A stretch of DNA of 64,000 bases from Ichthyophis bannanicus. Taxonomy: Eukaryota; Chordata; Amphibia; Gymnophiona; Ichthyophiidae. Location: assembly GCA_033557465.1 (NCBI GenBank), contig CM066033.1, forward strand, positions 1,352,011,834 to 1,352,075,833, written 5' to 3'. Shown here in pieces: positions 1-9,644 of the stretch (the stretch's first letter is position 1; every line of letters begins with the position of its first letter). The position numbers and the translations under genes are program-made. The notes under the pieces were generated by a model. The model did no database searches and was not told the DNA's origin. It saw nothing but the letters and a program-made list of their open reading frames with translations.

Positions 1-410
1 AAGGGGCTGATGGGAAATTTCCCATTAGCCCCTGCGGGCTTAACAGAGACGCGAGGGAGAGACACTCTCCCTTCGCGAATCTGAAAGCCGGGCAGAGGGC
101 TCAGCCGGCACAGAGGGGGCCCCGCGGGACACTGCATTCTGCCGCGGCGACAGCGGCAGCAGCCAGAGAGCCAGCTTTTTTTTTTTTTTAATGTAATTTT
201 GAGGAAAGCAGAATGTTCTTTGCGCGGGGCCCCCTGAAACGCGGGGCCTTGTGCAAAAAACATTCTTGCTCAATGGACGGGCCGGCCCTGGACACCAGCA
301 CACTCACCTCCCGCCGCGCCGCATATCTTAATTGCGGACCTTCCCGCGTGCCAGCTGCAAGGCCTTCGCGTGCCACAGCTGGCACGCGTGCCATAGGTTC
401 GCCATCGCTG
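1..410. mobile_element. hAT-type DNA transposon, one end (non-autonomous, cut by window edge)
   Basis: The sequence ends at 410 with a terminal motif whose reverse complement begins CAGCGATGGCGAACCTATGG. This is the style of terminal inverted repeat seen in the OposCharlie/hAT elements of vertebrates. The next 8 bases (411-418, ctttaggg) are the right size for the 8-bp target duplication hAT elements make, but the other end lies outside the window so the duplication cannot be confirmed. The body is GC- and CpG-rich, has a poly-T run near 176-190, and holds short nested palindromes around cagctg near 350-390. No transposase reading frame is visible, so this part is non-coding. Confidence 0.6.
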
Positions 411-470
411 CTTTAGGGTCTTCAGAAAATTACAGAAGGTGTTTTGTAATCTCAGGGGAATAATAATGCA

Positions 471-687
471 AAAATAATGTGTGCCTCCGAGTCAGTCCTG
501 ACTCCTGGTGACCCAGAAGCTCCTGGGTTTTCTTGGCAGTGTCACCGGAAATAGATTGCCAGGCCTTTCTTCCGAGGCAATGGAGGGTTAAGTGACTTGC
601 CCAAGGCCACAAGGAGTGCTAGTGGGAATCGAACCCTGGTTGCTTGGTTACCAAGCCAGTGTTCACCACTAGGCTACTCCTCCACTC
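471..687 (-). mobile_element. tRNA-headed SINE
   Basis: Read on the minus strand, the element starts at about 687 with a tRNA-like head. It has an A-box-like segment (tagcctagtgg) and a B-box-like segment (ggttcgattcc), followed by the common SINE motif ccttgtggccttgggcaag. The body after the head carries ggtcaccaggagtcaggac and gactcggaggcac, like the 3' part of SINEs thought to be mobilised by RTE/BovB-type LINEs. Short A/T-rich strings resembling aataa-aatgc lie on both sides (about 459-469 and 688-699) and may be an imperfect target duplication. It interrupts retroviral gag sequence. Confidence 0.65.
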
Positions 688-1771
688 TAATAAAAATGCC
701 TTATGCGTACTCTCCCCATAATCTTCTGCATTGGGCCAGGACTCCTGCTCATTAAGAACTGCTTTTAAAATCCAGGCTCTATATGCAAACTGTTCCAGTG
801 TATCATTTGGTAGAGGTGAAATAATTTTAAGTACTTGCATTGGGGAACAGTGAAATAGTTTCTCAATACCCCTTTTAACCAACTGGTATGGGTGAGTGAG
901 AGAGCCAAGTTTATAATAGTGTGGCCCCAGAGCCAGATGCATAAGTCTATCAAAGTCTGATTGTTTTCTTCTGTATTTTCCTAGACCCCAGTGAATCAGA
1001 ATATCAGTGGCCCATTTGCATCATTAATTTACATTAAAAGGCATAGGGCCAGCTTTCTCAACTATCCTTTCAATGTTCCTGTCTTTTAATGAGTCCTGCA
1101 GCATCACTTTAACTGGTGCTCTGAGTTCAGTACTGGGTGCTGAGTCTGAGTTGTCAGAATTATCCTCCTGACATAGGTCCTGGTTATTGCTCTGTTCTGG
1201 TTGAGATAAACTATTAGGATTTTCTTCCTCTGTGCTGTTTTCCTCTTTATTTTTCCCATTCCTAAGTCCAGCTATACATACGTCTGTATTCTTTTGTTTA
1301 TAGGGGGTGTCATAGGCAGGGGGGAGGGGCTGAGGGTGAAATAGTGGTTGGCCAAAGCTTATATTTCTTTTGTCTTTCAGAGGCCAATTCATCCTTAACG
1401 TGCCTCAATTCAAGTTTAAGTGCTTCTAATTGCTCACTAACAGTTATAAAGGAATTTGTGGCTTGTATCACTTGAGCACGTTGCATGGAGATGCAAATTT
1501 GTGCCTCCTCTAGGTCTTTGGTTAATTGTGTACACAGAGTAGTCAGTTCAGTATTGTCCTGTTTCATGCTAATGAGCCCCCTGCACATGCCTTGGATAAA
1601 ACGGCATTTTCTTTTATTTGTTTTCTTTTTGAATTCTTGATAATGGTTTAACATTTGTCTTTGAATATTATACCATGATGCCTCAGGGAATTCCCCTTCA
1701 AAGGGACCACCTTTTCTCTTACAGTATGTCATTGCAATTTCTTTCATTTCCTTAAAATCAAAGGCCTCCAT
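688..1771 (-). pseudogene. Endogenous retrovirus gag remnant
   Basis: Three overlapping minus-strand frames (1771 to 1310, 1392 to 1024, 942 to about 690) form one decayed Gag-like coding stretch. It begins with an ATG at 1771. The first part is a helical, charged, coiled-coil-like segment. The middle frame contains PLPPAYDT, which includes a PPAY motif of the kind used as a retroviral late-budding signal, followed by an acidic Ser/Asn/Asp-rich stretch. The last part resembles a capsid-like helical segment. Frame changes near 1330-1390 and around 950-1020 break it. It lies downstream of the primer-binding site and LTR at 2656-3300 on the same strand, and a SINE cuts it at 687. No protease or pol is seen in the window. 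Assignment to a retroviral class is uncertain; gamma/epsilon-like is a guess from the proline-type primer site. Confidence 0.55.
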
Positions 1772-1789
1772 ATTTGAGACTGCAGAAAA

Positions 1790-2655
1790 GACTGTAGTTG
1801 GTACAGGGGCCTACGCTTATTATGTTTTTACTTGGTTTTATGCGACTATCTCAATGTGCAACCTTGGAAGGAGGAATGCTCACTTTTATGAAGAAGTGAG
1901 ACTTAGAATTATAGTTGGAATGGCATAAATTTTATTGGTGTTCAGTAGAGAGTACTGGCATAAAGACCACGCCTTAAAATTATACCTGAATAAAAAGTGC
2001 TTACCACCTTTTAACAGGGTGGAAGTTTAGGGTGAAATTATAGTAAGAAGGTTGTTAGGAGATTAACAGAATTGTCAGATATTGTATCAGTTGCAGCAAA
2101 CTTTAAGCCTGCCCTCACCAAGATACATACTGACAGGAGACTGAGAAATAAAAGGCAAAGGGACAGGAGGTAAATTAGTGTTACCAGGAAAGATGTATAT
2201 TGTATTCAGTGAGGGACTGTTTAACTGTGTACCACTTCCAAAACAAAGCTGGACTATCTCTGTCTTTTTTCTTAGCAGCTCAAATACTAGAGAAAAATCT
2301 GTGCCTTGTAACAAACTGTAACAAGCCTATACATACAAATAAGAAAATTGCAAGTCACCCTATGTGATGTCACTAGGTGTAGGTAAAAATTAAAATTCAG
2401 GATTATTACAAAGCCTTTTGACAATAAAAATCTCACCTTGTCTAACCCACAACACAAAGGTATCACTGGAACATTTCACTAAATAGTGTCACTCTGCCTG
2501 TCTACAGAGTCTTTTCACTAATGTGTCATCCAGCTTGTAACCCAAAATTGTAAATTGTCACAAGGGCTTTTGATTTTCCTGTCGCACCCTATCTGAAATC
2601 TACTTTAATGTATTAGACAAAATTATTACTTACCCAACTGGAGATCTGCTGCGAA
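1790..2655 (-). other. Retroviral leader between primer-binding site and gag
   Basis: About 870 bases lie between the primer-binding site and the gag start codon, which is long for a simple retrovirus. A 75-codon open frame (2314 to 2087, minus strand) ends in a basic segment, but I recognise no function for it. The region is A/T-rich with no clear repeats. It presumably holds packaging and splice signals, but none can be pointed to with confidence. Confidence 0.4.
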
Positions 2656-2673
2656 ATCCGAGACGGGCCCCCA
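2656..2673 (-). promoter_or_regulatory. Retroviral primer-binding site (tRNA-Pro-like)
   Basis: On the minus strand the 18 bases begin TGGGGGC and end GTCTCGGAT, close to the proline-tRNA primer site of many gammaretroviruses with two mismatches. It lies five bases past the end of the LTR. This spacing and strand agree with the gag remnant downstream. Confidence 0.65.
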
Positions 2674-2678
2674 TAAAA

Positions 2679-3300
2679 TGTAACCTTTCGCCGCGCTCTT
2701 CTTTTGGTTACGCTCCGTTTGGTCCTGGGTTCATTTCACAGAGACAGTAGGGTTAGTAGCCCAATAAGACAACCAAAACTGGTGTGGCTTGGAAAAGGTT
2801 TTTATATAGAAATAGGCTTATTACATAGGTACAGAACAGATGTAAAAAGCTGTTATAAAGCTGCTTCAGTGTACTTCAATGTATGTGTGTGTGAGAGAGA
2901 ATAGGAAGAAAGAGAGAGAGAGAAGGGTGGGGTCAGAAGTGGGTGTTCAATGAATAGGAAGAGAAGAGAAAGAAGGGGGGGGGGTGTCTGATGAATAGGA
3001 AGAAACAGATATTTTGTGTTTCTCTGTATTTATAGTGAAATTCTTTAGCACCTCCCTTTGTCATAATTTGGTTTGTTTGAGGTCTGCTATCACTTGATTA
3101 GCAAGGAGGGGCTGTTTGCCCTTCAGACTAATCAGGTAAACTATGCTCATTAAGTCTAGCTCTGACCCCCTGGTGATGTCAGTCTCCAATCTCATCAGGT
3201 AAACTACGCTCATTAAGTCTGGAGACTGACATCACCAGAGGGTCAAAGCTGCTTGCAATCACCATGTCTGGGAATGTCATGCTGATGTATGCTGACAACA
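2679..3300 (-). mobile_element. Retroviral 5' LTR (minus orientation)
   Basis: On the minus strand the segment opens with TGTTGTCAGC at 3300 and closes with TTACA at 2679, just before the primer-binding site, giving a TGT...ACA LTR of about 620 bp. A TATA-like ctataaata lies at about 3027-3035. Upstream of it, in the presumed U3, is a pair of 28-bp near-identical direct repeats (3130-3157 and 3193-3220) and a pair of 19-bp perfect inverted repeats (3170-3188 and 3220-3238). These look like duplicated enhancer modules. The 2880-3000 part holds purine-rich ga runs. The partner LTR is not in the window. Confidence 0.6.
3027..3035 (-). promoter_or_regulatory. TATA-like box of the retroviral LTR
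   Basis: The minus strand reads ctataaata here, about 270 bases inside the LTR from its U3 edge, where a retroviral core promoter is expected. It is called from sequence and position alone. Confidence 0.45.
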
Positions 3301-3586
3301 CCCTTCTTCTCAGCTCTCAACCTTAAGGAGTTGGGGGCTAACACCGTCCATGGAGTGTTTTTTACCAGAGTTCGTCGTCCTAATGCACAGAGCTTTCCAT
3401 AGGAGGCAATGGGAACAAGAATGTACCGTCTCCATGCCTGAACGAGGCTGAAAGAGGCAGGTGGCAGGCCATTTGTGACTTAAGTACAGAACTACCTGGT
3501 TCTTATGCCTTATCAAAGGAGCAGAATCTGGGATGTTAGCTTGGGAGCTCGATTTGTAATGGAATAGACCTCAACCCAGTTATGTA
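3301..3586. other. Unassigned spacer
   Basis: Flank of the LTR. I see no open frame, repeat tail or tRNA-like head that I recognise here. Confidence 0.4.
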
Positions 3587-3812
3587 GTAGAGGAATGGCC
3601 TAGTGGGTAGAGCACTGGCTTGAGCTGGGAGACCAGTTTTCAATTCCCAATGGTGCTTCATGTGGCTTTAGGCAGGTCACTTGGCCCGCCATTGCCTCAG
3701 ACAAGTCCAGGTTGTCGATGTCCCTGTTTTGGAGTGCATGGCTAGGTGTGGGTTGCAATGTGGGCTGCTTGGACGGAGATGATGGAGCAATGGGGGAAAA
3801 AAACCACAATCT
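3587..3812 (+). mobile_element. tRNA-headed SINE
   Basis: The head reads gaggaatggcctagtgggta (A-box-like), then ttttcaattccc (B-box-like), then catgtggctttaggcaggtc, the same architecture as the other SINEs in the window but on the + strand and more diverged. The body ends in an A-rich stretch near 3797-3812. It is a retroposed tRNA relative, not a working tRNA gene. Confidence 0.6.
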
Positions 3813-3825
3813 TTAGCCTTTGCAG

Positions 3826-4118
3826 CTGGGCCTTTTAGTTTTTCTTAACTATTTTCCTCATTTTATCATAGTCTCCCTTTGGCAAGTGTAAAGGTAGCAC
3901 TGTGTATTGCCTTGTTATCCTTCCTCCTTTTAGTAAGTCAAATGCAGTCATTCTGTGATCACTATGGCCAAGTGGCCCCAACACCCTCATCTCTTCCACC
4001 AGATCTTGCGTTCCACTAAGGGCTAGGTCCAAGATGGATTCCCCTCTTGAGCTTCATGAACCGGCTGCTCCAAGAAGCAGTCATTTATTTCATCTAGAAA
4101 CATTATCTCCTTAGCGGG
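3826..4118 (-). pseudogene. CR1 ORF2 fragment (endonuclease C-terminus)
   Basis: The minus-strand frame from 4032 to 3835 reads LALSGTQDLVEEMRVLGPLG, HSDHRMTAFDLL and GDYDKMRKIVKK. It aligns by eye with the end of the endonuclease domain in the CR1 copies at 12421 and 45659. HSDH is the conserved SDH motif of the AP-endonuclease fold. The upstream part to 4118 matches the segment encoding the FLEQ-type residues. The fragment is truncated at both ends, and its right edge abuts DIRS copy D. Confidence 0.7.
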
Positions 4119-5260
4119 ACAGGGGTTCTTTGGTGCCTCCTCATCCTTGGGACCTAAGAAATCACAAGGAGGCCCCATGTGGTGGTACAGCCCATGGGAG
4201 GTCGGCTGCGGGATTTTCCCTGCCTGGGTTCAGATCACGTCCGACCAGTGGGGCCTAGAAGTAATCCGTGAGGGTTAGGCGCTGGAATTTCCCAGATTGG
4301 TGGGCCCGTCCTTTGTGCAGTTCCCCTGCAAAAAGTGCACCAAAGCAGAGGCAGTAAAAGACACCCTGATAAGGCTTCTGCAGTTAAGGGGCCTCGTGCT
4401 GATTCCCAAGGACCAATGAGGTTCTCAGGTACTCAGTCGATTGTGTGGTGTGGTTGTTAGGAAAATTTTTTTTTTTGTTTTTTGGGGGTTTTTTCGGCCT
4501 ATTCTCGACCTCAGGTGAGTAAGCAGGGGGTCTAAGAGTACCCTGGTTTCACATGGAATGTTGCAGTCCATAATAGTGGCTGTGAGAAGCGTGGAGTACC
4601 TAACTTCCCTCAACCTCACGGAGGCATTTCTGCACTTCCCTATAAGGCCCGGAACATCAACAGGTTTTCTCTGCTTCAAAGTGCCTAGGTGACGGTTGTC
4701 ATTTTGGGCTAGGGATGGCGCCATGTACATTCACCAAGGTCGTAGTGGTAGTGGTGGTGGTGCACCGTCAGAAAGGAGCTCGGGTGTATCCAGGTCTCGA
4801 CAACCGTCTGTTTCAGGCAAGGTCCCAAAGCATGAGCCAACAACCAATGGCAAGAGCGACTTGAGTTGCTTGGATGAACAGAGAGTATTGCACCATTATT
4901 TAGAGGAAACAGCCCCAATTAGGAAATTGCTTGTTTGTTTTGGTTGGAGGGCCGCGCAAGGGTAAGGGAGCAGTCAAAACATCCACTTCCAGGTGAATTA
5001 GCGAGGCTATTGTCTCGGCATACCTGTTGAAGGAAATATCAGTGCCAGCGGGATTGTGGGTGCATCCATCCAGGGCCCAGGCAGCTTCGTGGGCAGAGTA
5101 TTTGGAGGGCACTTTGTCTCCCTTGAGGGGAAGGATTTTTTTTCTCCCGGTATAGAGAGCGCAGGCATTGCAGCAGCTGGTGTCGTCAATTCCTGCTAAG
5201 GAAGGCTCGGACAGCGTGACATTATCTTCAGTGGCTCAGGACCATGGCAGCAACTTGTGA
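4119..5260 (+). pseudogene. DIRS D reverse transcriptase remnant, interrupted by a recombinase segment
   Basis: The translated sequence matches the RT region of the better DIRS copies in short stretches: a segment like SDQWGLEVIREG at 4230-4275, then the region for the FTKVVVVV motif at 4715-4755, then one encoding a degraded YLDNRLFQ version of the YLDDWLIRA catalytic motif at about 4780-4810. From about 4855 to 5108 the sequence instead matches the tyrosine recombinase (LSCLDEQRVLHHYL). RT thumb sequence resumes at about 5135 (FLPV then RAQALQQLV). It cannot be functional. Confidence 0.65.
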
Positions 5261-5289
5261 CCACTACAGAGAGCACTGCAGCGCAGGGG

Positions 5290-6115
5290 GTCACACCAGC
5301 GACATCTGTTGTCACAGCAGCTGCCCTGCCAGACAGGGACCAGAGAGGACCTCCGATTGTGACTCCAGCCAGTGATGTGGGCAGCGGGTATGCCTCTGAA
5401 GGCTCCAGGCTGGATCCTACTGTCAATGGACGCAAGTCTATCAAGATGGGAAGCTCACGGTGGGGCAGTTTGCTCAAGGACAGTGGACTCCGCCGCACGA
5501 AGCCGGGTGGTCCATAAATCGACTGGAGGTGAGAGCGGTTGTATTGGCACTCCGGACTTTCCGGCTGAAGTGCAAGGGTGGGCCGTCCGGATCTTCTCAG
5601 GCAATGCGACCACAGTGGCCTATATCACTTCGGAAGGAGGAATGGGCAGCAGGGGCTTCGAAGAAGCGGAGGCACCGCTACTGTGCTCAGAAGAGCATCT
5701 TCAAGCGCTGTCGGGGGTGCACATTGCGGGAACAATGTGATGGCGGATGTCCTGAGCCGGGTACAGATGGACCCCGGGGTATGGTCCTTATGCCAAGAGG
5801 TCTTCTGGCAGATGGTAAGCAGATGGGGCACAACAATCATGGACCTCTTGGCAACATATACATCGGCCAAGGTGAACAGATTTTCAGCAGGAAAAGAGAT
5901 GAGGTCGGAGAGCCTCAATGCCCTCATGCAGCAGTGGCCCATGGAAGGTAGTCTTGGTGTTTCCTCCATGGACACTTCTAGGCCGGCTAGTGCAGGGAAT
6001 AGAGACTCACAGGGGTTGGTCATCCTGATTGCCCTGAGGTGCCCAGGGTTTGCTGATCTGGTACGGTTACGGCAGATCGGTGGTGGCAGCTGGGTTGAGA
6101 GGATCTATTGTCTCA
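5290..6115 (+). pseudogene. DIRS D RNase H and methyltransferase-like remnant
   Basis: Pieces in shifting frames match the RNase H of the other copies: a segment like MDASLSRWEAHGGAV near 5425-5470, INRLEVRAVVLALRTF near 5517-5565, a degraded SDNATTVAYI near 5595-5630, and MADVLSRVQMD at 5740-5775. Then come NHGPL- and LMQQWPMEG-type sequence of the methyltransferase-like domain. Frameshifts are frequent, so only the order of motifs identifies it. Confidence 0.6.
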
Positions 6116-6119
6116 GGGG

Positions 6120-7125
6120 CCTCTGCGTATGCCCCGGATGGATCGATTCCTGCTTACAGCCTGGCTCTTGAGCAAGCTCGGTTGAGAGGGTGCAGCTATC
6201 CAGAGCCAGTTATTGCAACATTGCTGAGGGCCAGGAAGAGGTCCTCCATTTTTCCCTTTATTTGGATCTGATGCATGTTTGAGGCCTGATGCGCGGAGGA
6301 GGATTGTCGGCCATCCTCAGCTAGGGGGCCAGACGGGTTAGCCTTTCTGCAGATGGATCTTTTGAAGGGTTTTGCCTGCAAGTTCCTTGAAGGTACAGGT
6401 AACTGCCATCTCAAGTTATAGGGGCAGGCTCCAAGGAGTATCTTGGGAGCGCACCCAGATGTGGTATGGTTTCTGAAAGCGGTTAAGCATCGCTGCCTGC
6501 CAATTCAGTCCTTCGTCCCTTCTTAAGAGCTTAATCTGGTGCTGACGGCACTGGCAAGGAGCTTTATTGAACCTTTGACCAACTCTTCCCGAAGAGATTT
6601 GATTCTTAAGGCAGTGTTTCAGAGGGGCAATTTGCTCGGTCCGGAGAATTTCGGAGCTGCAGGCTCTCCCATGCTGGGAGTCCTTCCTATCCAGCTTGAA
6701 AGAGAAGGTGGTTCTCAGGCCAGTCCCACCCTTTTTTGCCAAAGGTTGTATCCATGTTTCACATGAATCAGTCGGTCTACCTGGCGGTGCTCTCAGGGGA
6801 GTTGGGAGGAGATACGGATTTGCACTTGAGTTGCTTGGATGTATGGAGAGTATTGCACCATTATTTAGAGAAAACGGCCCTGGTTAGGAAATTGCTTGCT
6901 TGCTTGTTTTGGTTGGAGGGCCACGCAAGGGTAAAGCAGCGGCCAAAATATCCACTTCTAGGTGGATTAGCGAGGCTATTGCCTTGGCATACCTGTTGAA
7001 GGAGAAGTCGGTGCCAGCGGCAATGTGGGCACATTTGTCCAGGGCTTAGGTGGCTTTGTGGGCAGAGTATTTGGTGGTTCCACCGGCCAAGAGGAGTAGG
7101 GCAGCCACCTAGTCTTTTCTTCATA
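6120..7125 (+). pseudogene. DIRS D tyrosine recombinase remnant
   Basis: The start matches YSLALEQARL (about 6155-6185) followed by VIATLLRARKRSS. Later comes LIEPL-type sequence, KEKVVLRPVPPF (6700) and LSCLDVWRVLHHYLEKTALV (about 6825-6885), all matching the recombinase of copies A-C. The catalytic HSTR-Y region is degraded. Several frameshifts separate the pieces. Confidence 0.65.
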
Positions 7126-7130
7126 CTGAA

Positions 7131-7216
7131 CTGGAGGGTCGATAAGGAAAGTAAAACTAGACTTTAATTGCTAATTGGTGTTTCTTGAGTAACTCCAATC
7201 CAGTCCAGTCCTGGAA
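7131..7216 (+). repeat. DIRS D internal complementary region (ICR)
   Basis: The segment ctggagggtcgataaggaaa resembles the reverse complement of a DIRS left edge. The adjoining gtaaaactagactttaattg and ctaattggtgtttcttgagt resemble the reverse complement of this copy's right edge at 8185-8226. The joined-edge arrangement is the hallmark of DIRS elements. Confidence 0.65.
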
Positions 7217-7598
7217 CCTGCCCTGGTGATTCCAAAGGGATCAGTTGCGCAGTCCCAGACTTGAAGTACCTTGGGAGATGGTATGGTTTGGGGGGGGATC
7301 AGAGATCCTGAGGAACTCGGTGAACCTCTGGCAGTAATGTGGTCCCTCAGTCCGTTTGTTTTTTCATTACAAGCAAAGTATATGATTGGCAATTTGTGCC
7401 TTAGCAGTCCACAGGTAAGCCTCTTTGTTCTGGGAAGAACGAGAGCCCCTCCTGTGGTTGTGGGGGTGGGGGGGGGGGACTCGGGTTAGGGAGTTAGTCT
7501 GTTTTTGGGGTGGACTTCTTTGCCTATGGTTATGCCTACTCGTTACGGGGAGGGAAGTAGGGGCCTTCTAGGCTTAGGGGCCCAGAGTTATATGGTGA
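7217..7598. other. DIRS D 3' non-coding segment
   Basis: The sequence between the ICR and the inserted LINE tail holds no recognisable coding sequence. It contains G-runs near 7463-7481 and is equivalent to the non-coding stretch between ICR and right repeat in the other copies. Confidence 0.45.
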
Positions 7599-8014
7599 TA
7601 TAAAGCATATGAGGACAGGCTTAAGGATCTTAATATGTACACCTTAGAGGAAAGGCGGGGTAGAGGTGATATGATTGAGACGTTTAAATACCTCCGTGGC
7701 ATTAATGCACAGGAGGAGAGCCTCTTTCGATTGAAAGCAAGCTCTGTTACAAGGGGATATGAGATGAGAGTAAAAGGGAATAGATTCAGGAGTGATATGC
7801 AGAAATATTTCTTTACGGAAAGAGTGGTGGATCTGTGGAGTAGTCTTCCAGTGGAGGTGGTAGAGATGAGGACAGTATCTGAATTCAAAGAAGCATGGGA
7901 CAAACACAGAGGATCTCTAAAGGAAAAAAGGGGACTGTTGTAGTGGTTCATATGGAAGGACAGACTAGATAGGCCATGTGGTCTTTTTCTGTCGTCATGT
8001 TTCTATGTTTCTAT
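7599..8014 (+). mobile_element. CR1-type LINE (family 2) 3' end
   Basis: It starts inside the end of ORF2 (AYEDRLKDLNMYTLEERR) and encodes the C-terminus FFTERVVDLWSSLPVEVVEM, then stops at 7943. The short 3' UTR ends in tandem octamers of the type atgtttct, as in CR1-like LINEs, which end in short tandem repeats rather than poly(A). The same family occurs on the minus strand at 54033-56093. It is 5'-truncated, as is usual for LINE insertions. Confidence 0.75.
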
Positions 8015-8021
8015 AAGGTTT

Positions 8022-8226
8022 GGTACTTATTTGTTGCTCCTGTGAGTCTGCTTTGTCAGTAGGTTACTGGGGCTGGAAGGAGGAGCTGCCTAAGTACACT
8101 GATGTCATCAAAAGATGACATGCTCAATCTCGAAGTTGCTGGAAGGGAGCACAACCCAGAGGTGCTGGATTGAAATGCAGTTACTCAAGGAACGCCAATT
8201 AGCAGGTAAGGTCTAATTTCAGTTTA
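8022..8226 (+). repeat. DIRS D right terminal repeat
   Basis: It contains acttatttgttgctcctgtg, gtcatcaaaagatgacatgc, the degraded gctgctgg-type stem and acccagaggtgctgg, and ends in the conserved caattagcaggtaag edge. The arrangement matches the right ends of copies A, B, C and E. The left partner is missing because the copy is 5'-truncated. Confidence 0.7.
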
Positions 8227-8283
8227 GATGACTACAAACTGTAGCCAATGATTGTAGATTATAAGTATTCAAACAGTGGCCAG

Positions 8284-8441
8284 TTCATCAGAACATAAGA
8301 TATGTCATATTGGGACCAAGGTCCATCAGGCCCAGTATCCTGTTTCAACCGTAGCCAATCCAGGACACAAGTACTTCTTGGGTTCCCTAAAGGTACACAG
8401 ATTCCACATTGCTTATCCCTGGGTAAGCAGTAGTTTTCCCT
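8284..8441 (-). mobile_element. CR1 3' end fragment
   Basis: The + strand reads acataagatatgtcatattg, then aaggtccatcaggcccagta and ctgtttcaaccgtagccaat. This is the reverse complement of the CR1 3' UTR seen complete at 48850-49243. It is an isolated, diverged tail that ends against the poly-T of the neighbouring L1. Confidence 0.7.
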
Positions 8442-9405
8442 GGTTCTTTTTTTTTTTTTTTTTTTATTTAAATTTTTATTATCAAACAAATCTGAATACT
8501 TATTACATCTTACACATATTCATATTCAACCCCTTCCCAAACAGTTACATTTACAGTGGGCAAAATATCAGGCACTTATTCCATATCAAAACTGGCTACA
8601 GAGAGTCTTAGCTAATATTCACTCCATTAACATTCTAGCACAGTTAACATTACAATGTCTCCCATGATTGGACAGCACAATTCAATTCAAACAATTCCCT
8701 CCATGCATTTCTTCTCCATGCCGTTCTCACCATCCTTTACCCTATAAATCCATCCAGGCCAAAGGCTCGTGCCTTCCTAAATCCTTTAAAACCAATTCCA
8801 GTTCTCTTCTATTGTATCACCCTTGCCCCCCTCACTATTACTAACTATCAACTTAAATTAACATACCCCATCTTGATCCCCCCTCTACTTCCTTTACTCT
8901 TCATGACTCATACGCCACTCCCTATACCAACCGTATTCCCTCTTGTATTTAAGTAATTGTTGCTTCTTATGGGCATCTATTACACACGCGCACACACACA
9001 CGCACGCACGCACGCACACACACACGCACACACACACACGCACGCACGCACACACACACGCTCCAATCGGTCTAATACCTCTGCTCTTGTGGGTACCACC
9101 GGTTGCTCAGACCGGAGTCCAATACATGCAAAGTCTAATTTTAATACTATGTTCTAAATACACAGTGCCACGTACTAAGTTTTTAGCCCCTATTATCTCC
9201 TCCCATCTTTTATGACTCCATTCACCTCCAGGTTCTGCTTCCCACTTCTGATGCCCCACCACCTCCCTAGCTTCATTATCCAATAATCCTTTATACAATA
9301 TGGAGGGCAATCCTTTTGGCACCCCTTCTCGTGTCATAATCTGTTCAAACGTTGTTATTGGTGCTTTCCAATCTTTTTGCACCTCCTCCCTCAGCATAAA
9401 ATCTA
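8442..9405 (-). mobile_element. L1-like LINE, 3' part
   Basis: A poly-T run at 8447-8466 represents the 3' poly(A) tail on the minus strand. Minus-strand frame 9397-9107 reads MLREEVQKDWKAP then GVPKGLPSILYKGLLDNEAR, like the C-terminal region of L1/Tx1 ORF2. A (CA/CG)n microsatellite at 8981-9061 lies inside. The sequence continues 5'-ward at 11120 after an inserted element. No intact frame remains. Confidence 0.65.
8981..9061. repeat. (CA)n/(CG) microsatellite
   Basis: Alternating ca and cg dinucleotides run for about 80 bases. Apparent His-Thr-rich and Ala-Arg-Thr open frames over it are artefacts of the repeat. Confidence 0.9.
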
Positions 9406-9644
9406 TGAAGATACCTTTTTACATAGTTATACTATGAAGCAGTTACAACCAAGAAACAAAGAAAATCAAAAAAGGAAAATTACATACAAATAATATATCA
9501 AAACTGGTCAGTCCACATCTCGGGGAGACATTAAACTAAACAGAATGAAATATATCCATAGAAAACAAGGCAAGACCCAAAAACAAAGGGTCAATAGCCA
9601 ACTAGTCAGCCGGGAGAGTCTCCTCGCTTCCCACTCTTAACCAA

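Larger units (their letters stand above)
4119..8226 (+). mobile_element. DIRS-type retrotransposon copy D, 5'-truncated and rearranged
   Basis: The copy lacks its left terminal repeat and Gag. It keeps decayed RT sequence (4119-4850), RT thumb and RNase H (5110-5760), methyltransferase-like and recombinase sequence (5760-7125), the internal complementary region (7131-7216) and the right terminal repeat (8022-8226). The right edge runs aattagcaggtaaggtctaa then tttcagttt, like the other copies. Many frameshifts and stops are present and no ORF is intact. A CR1-type LINE tail is inserted at 7599-8014 between the ICR and the right repeat. A 255-bp recombinase segment occurs twice (see findings). 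Confidence 0.75.

Noticed and set aside
583..687. tRNA gene on the minus strand
   Set aside because: A- and B-box-like segments belong to a SINE head. No full cloverleaf with a plausible anticodon arm could be drawn.
8943..9215. His-Thr-rich and Ala-Arg-Thr open frames
   Set aside because: They are translations of the (CA/CG)n microsatellite.
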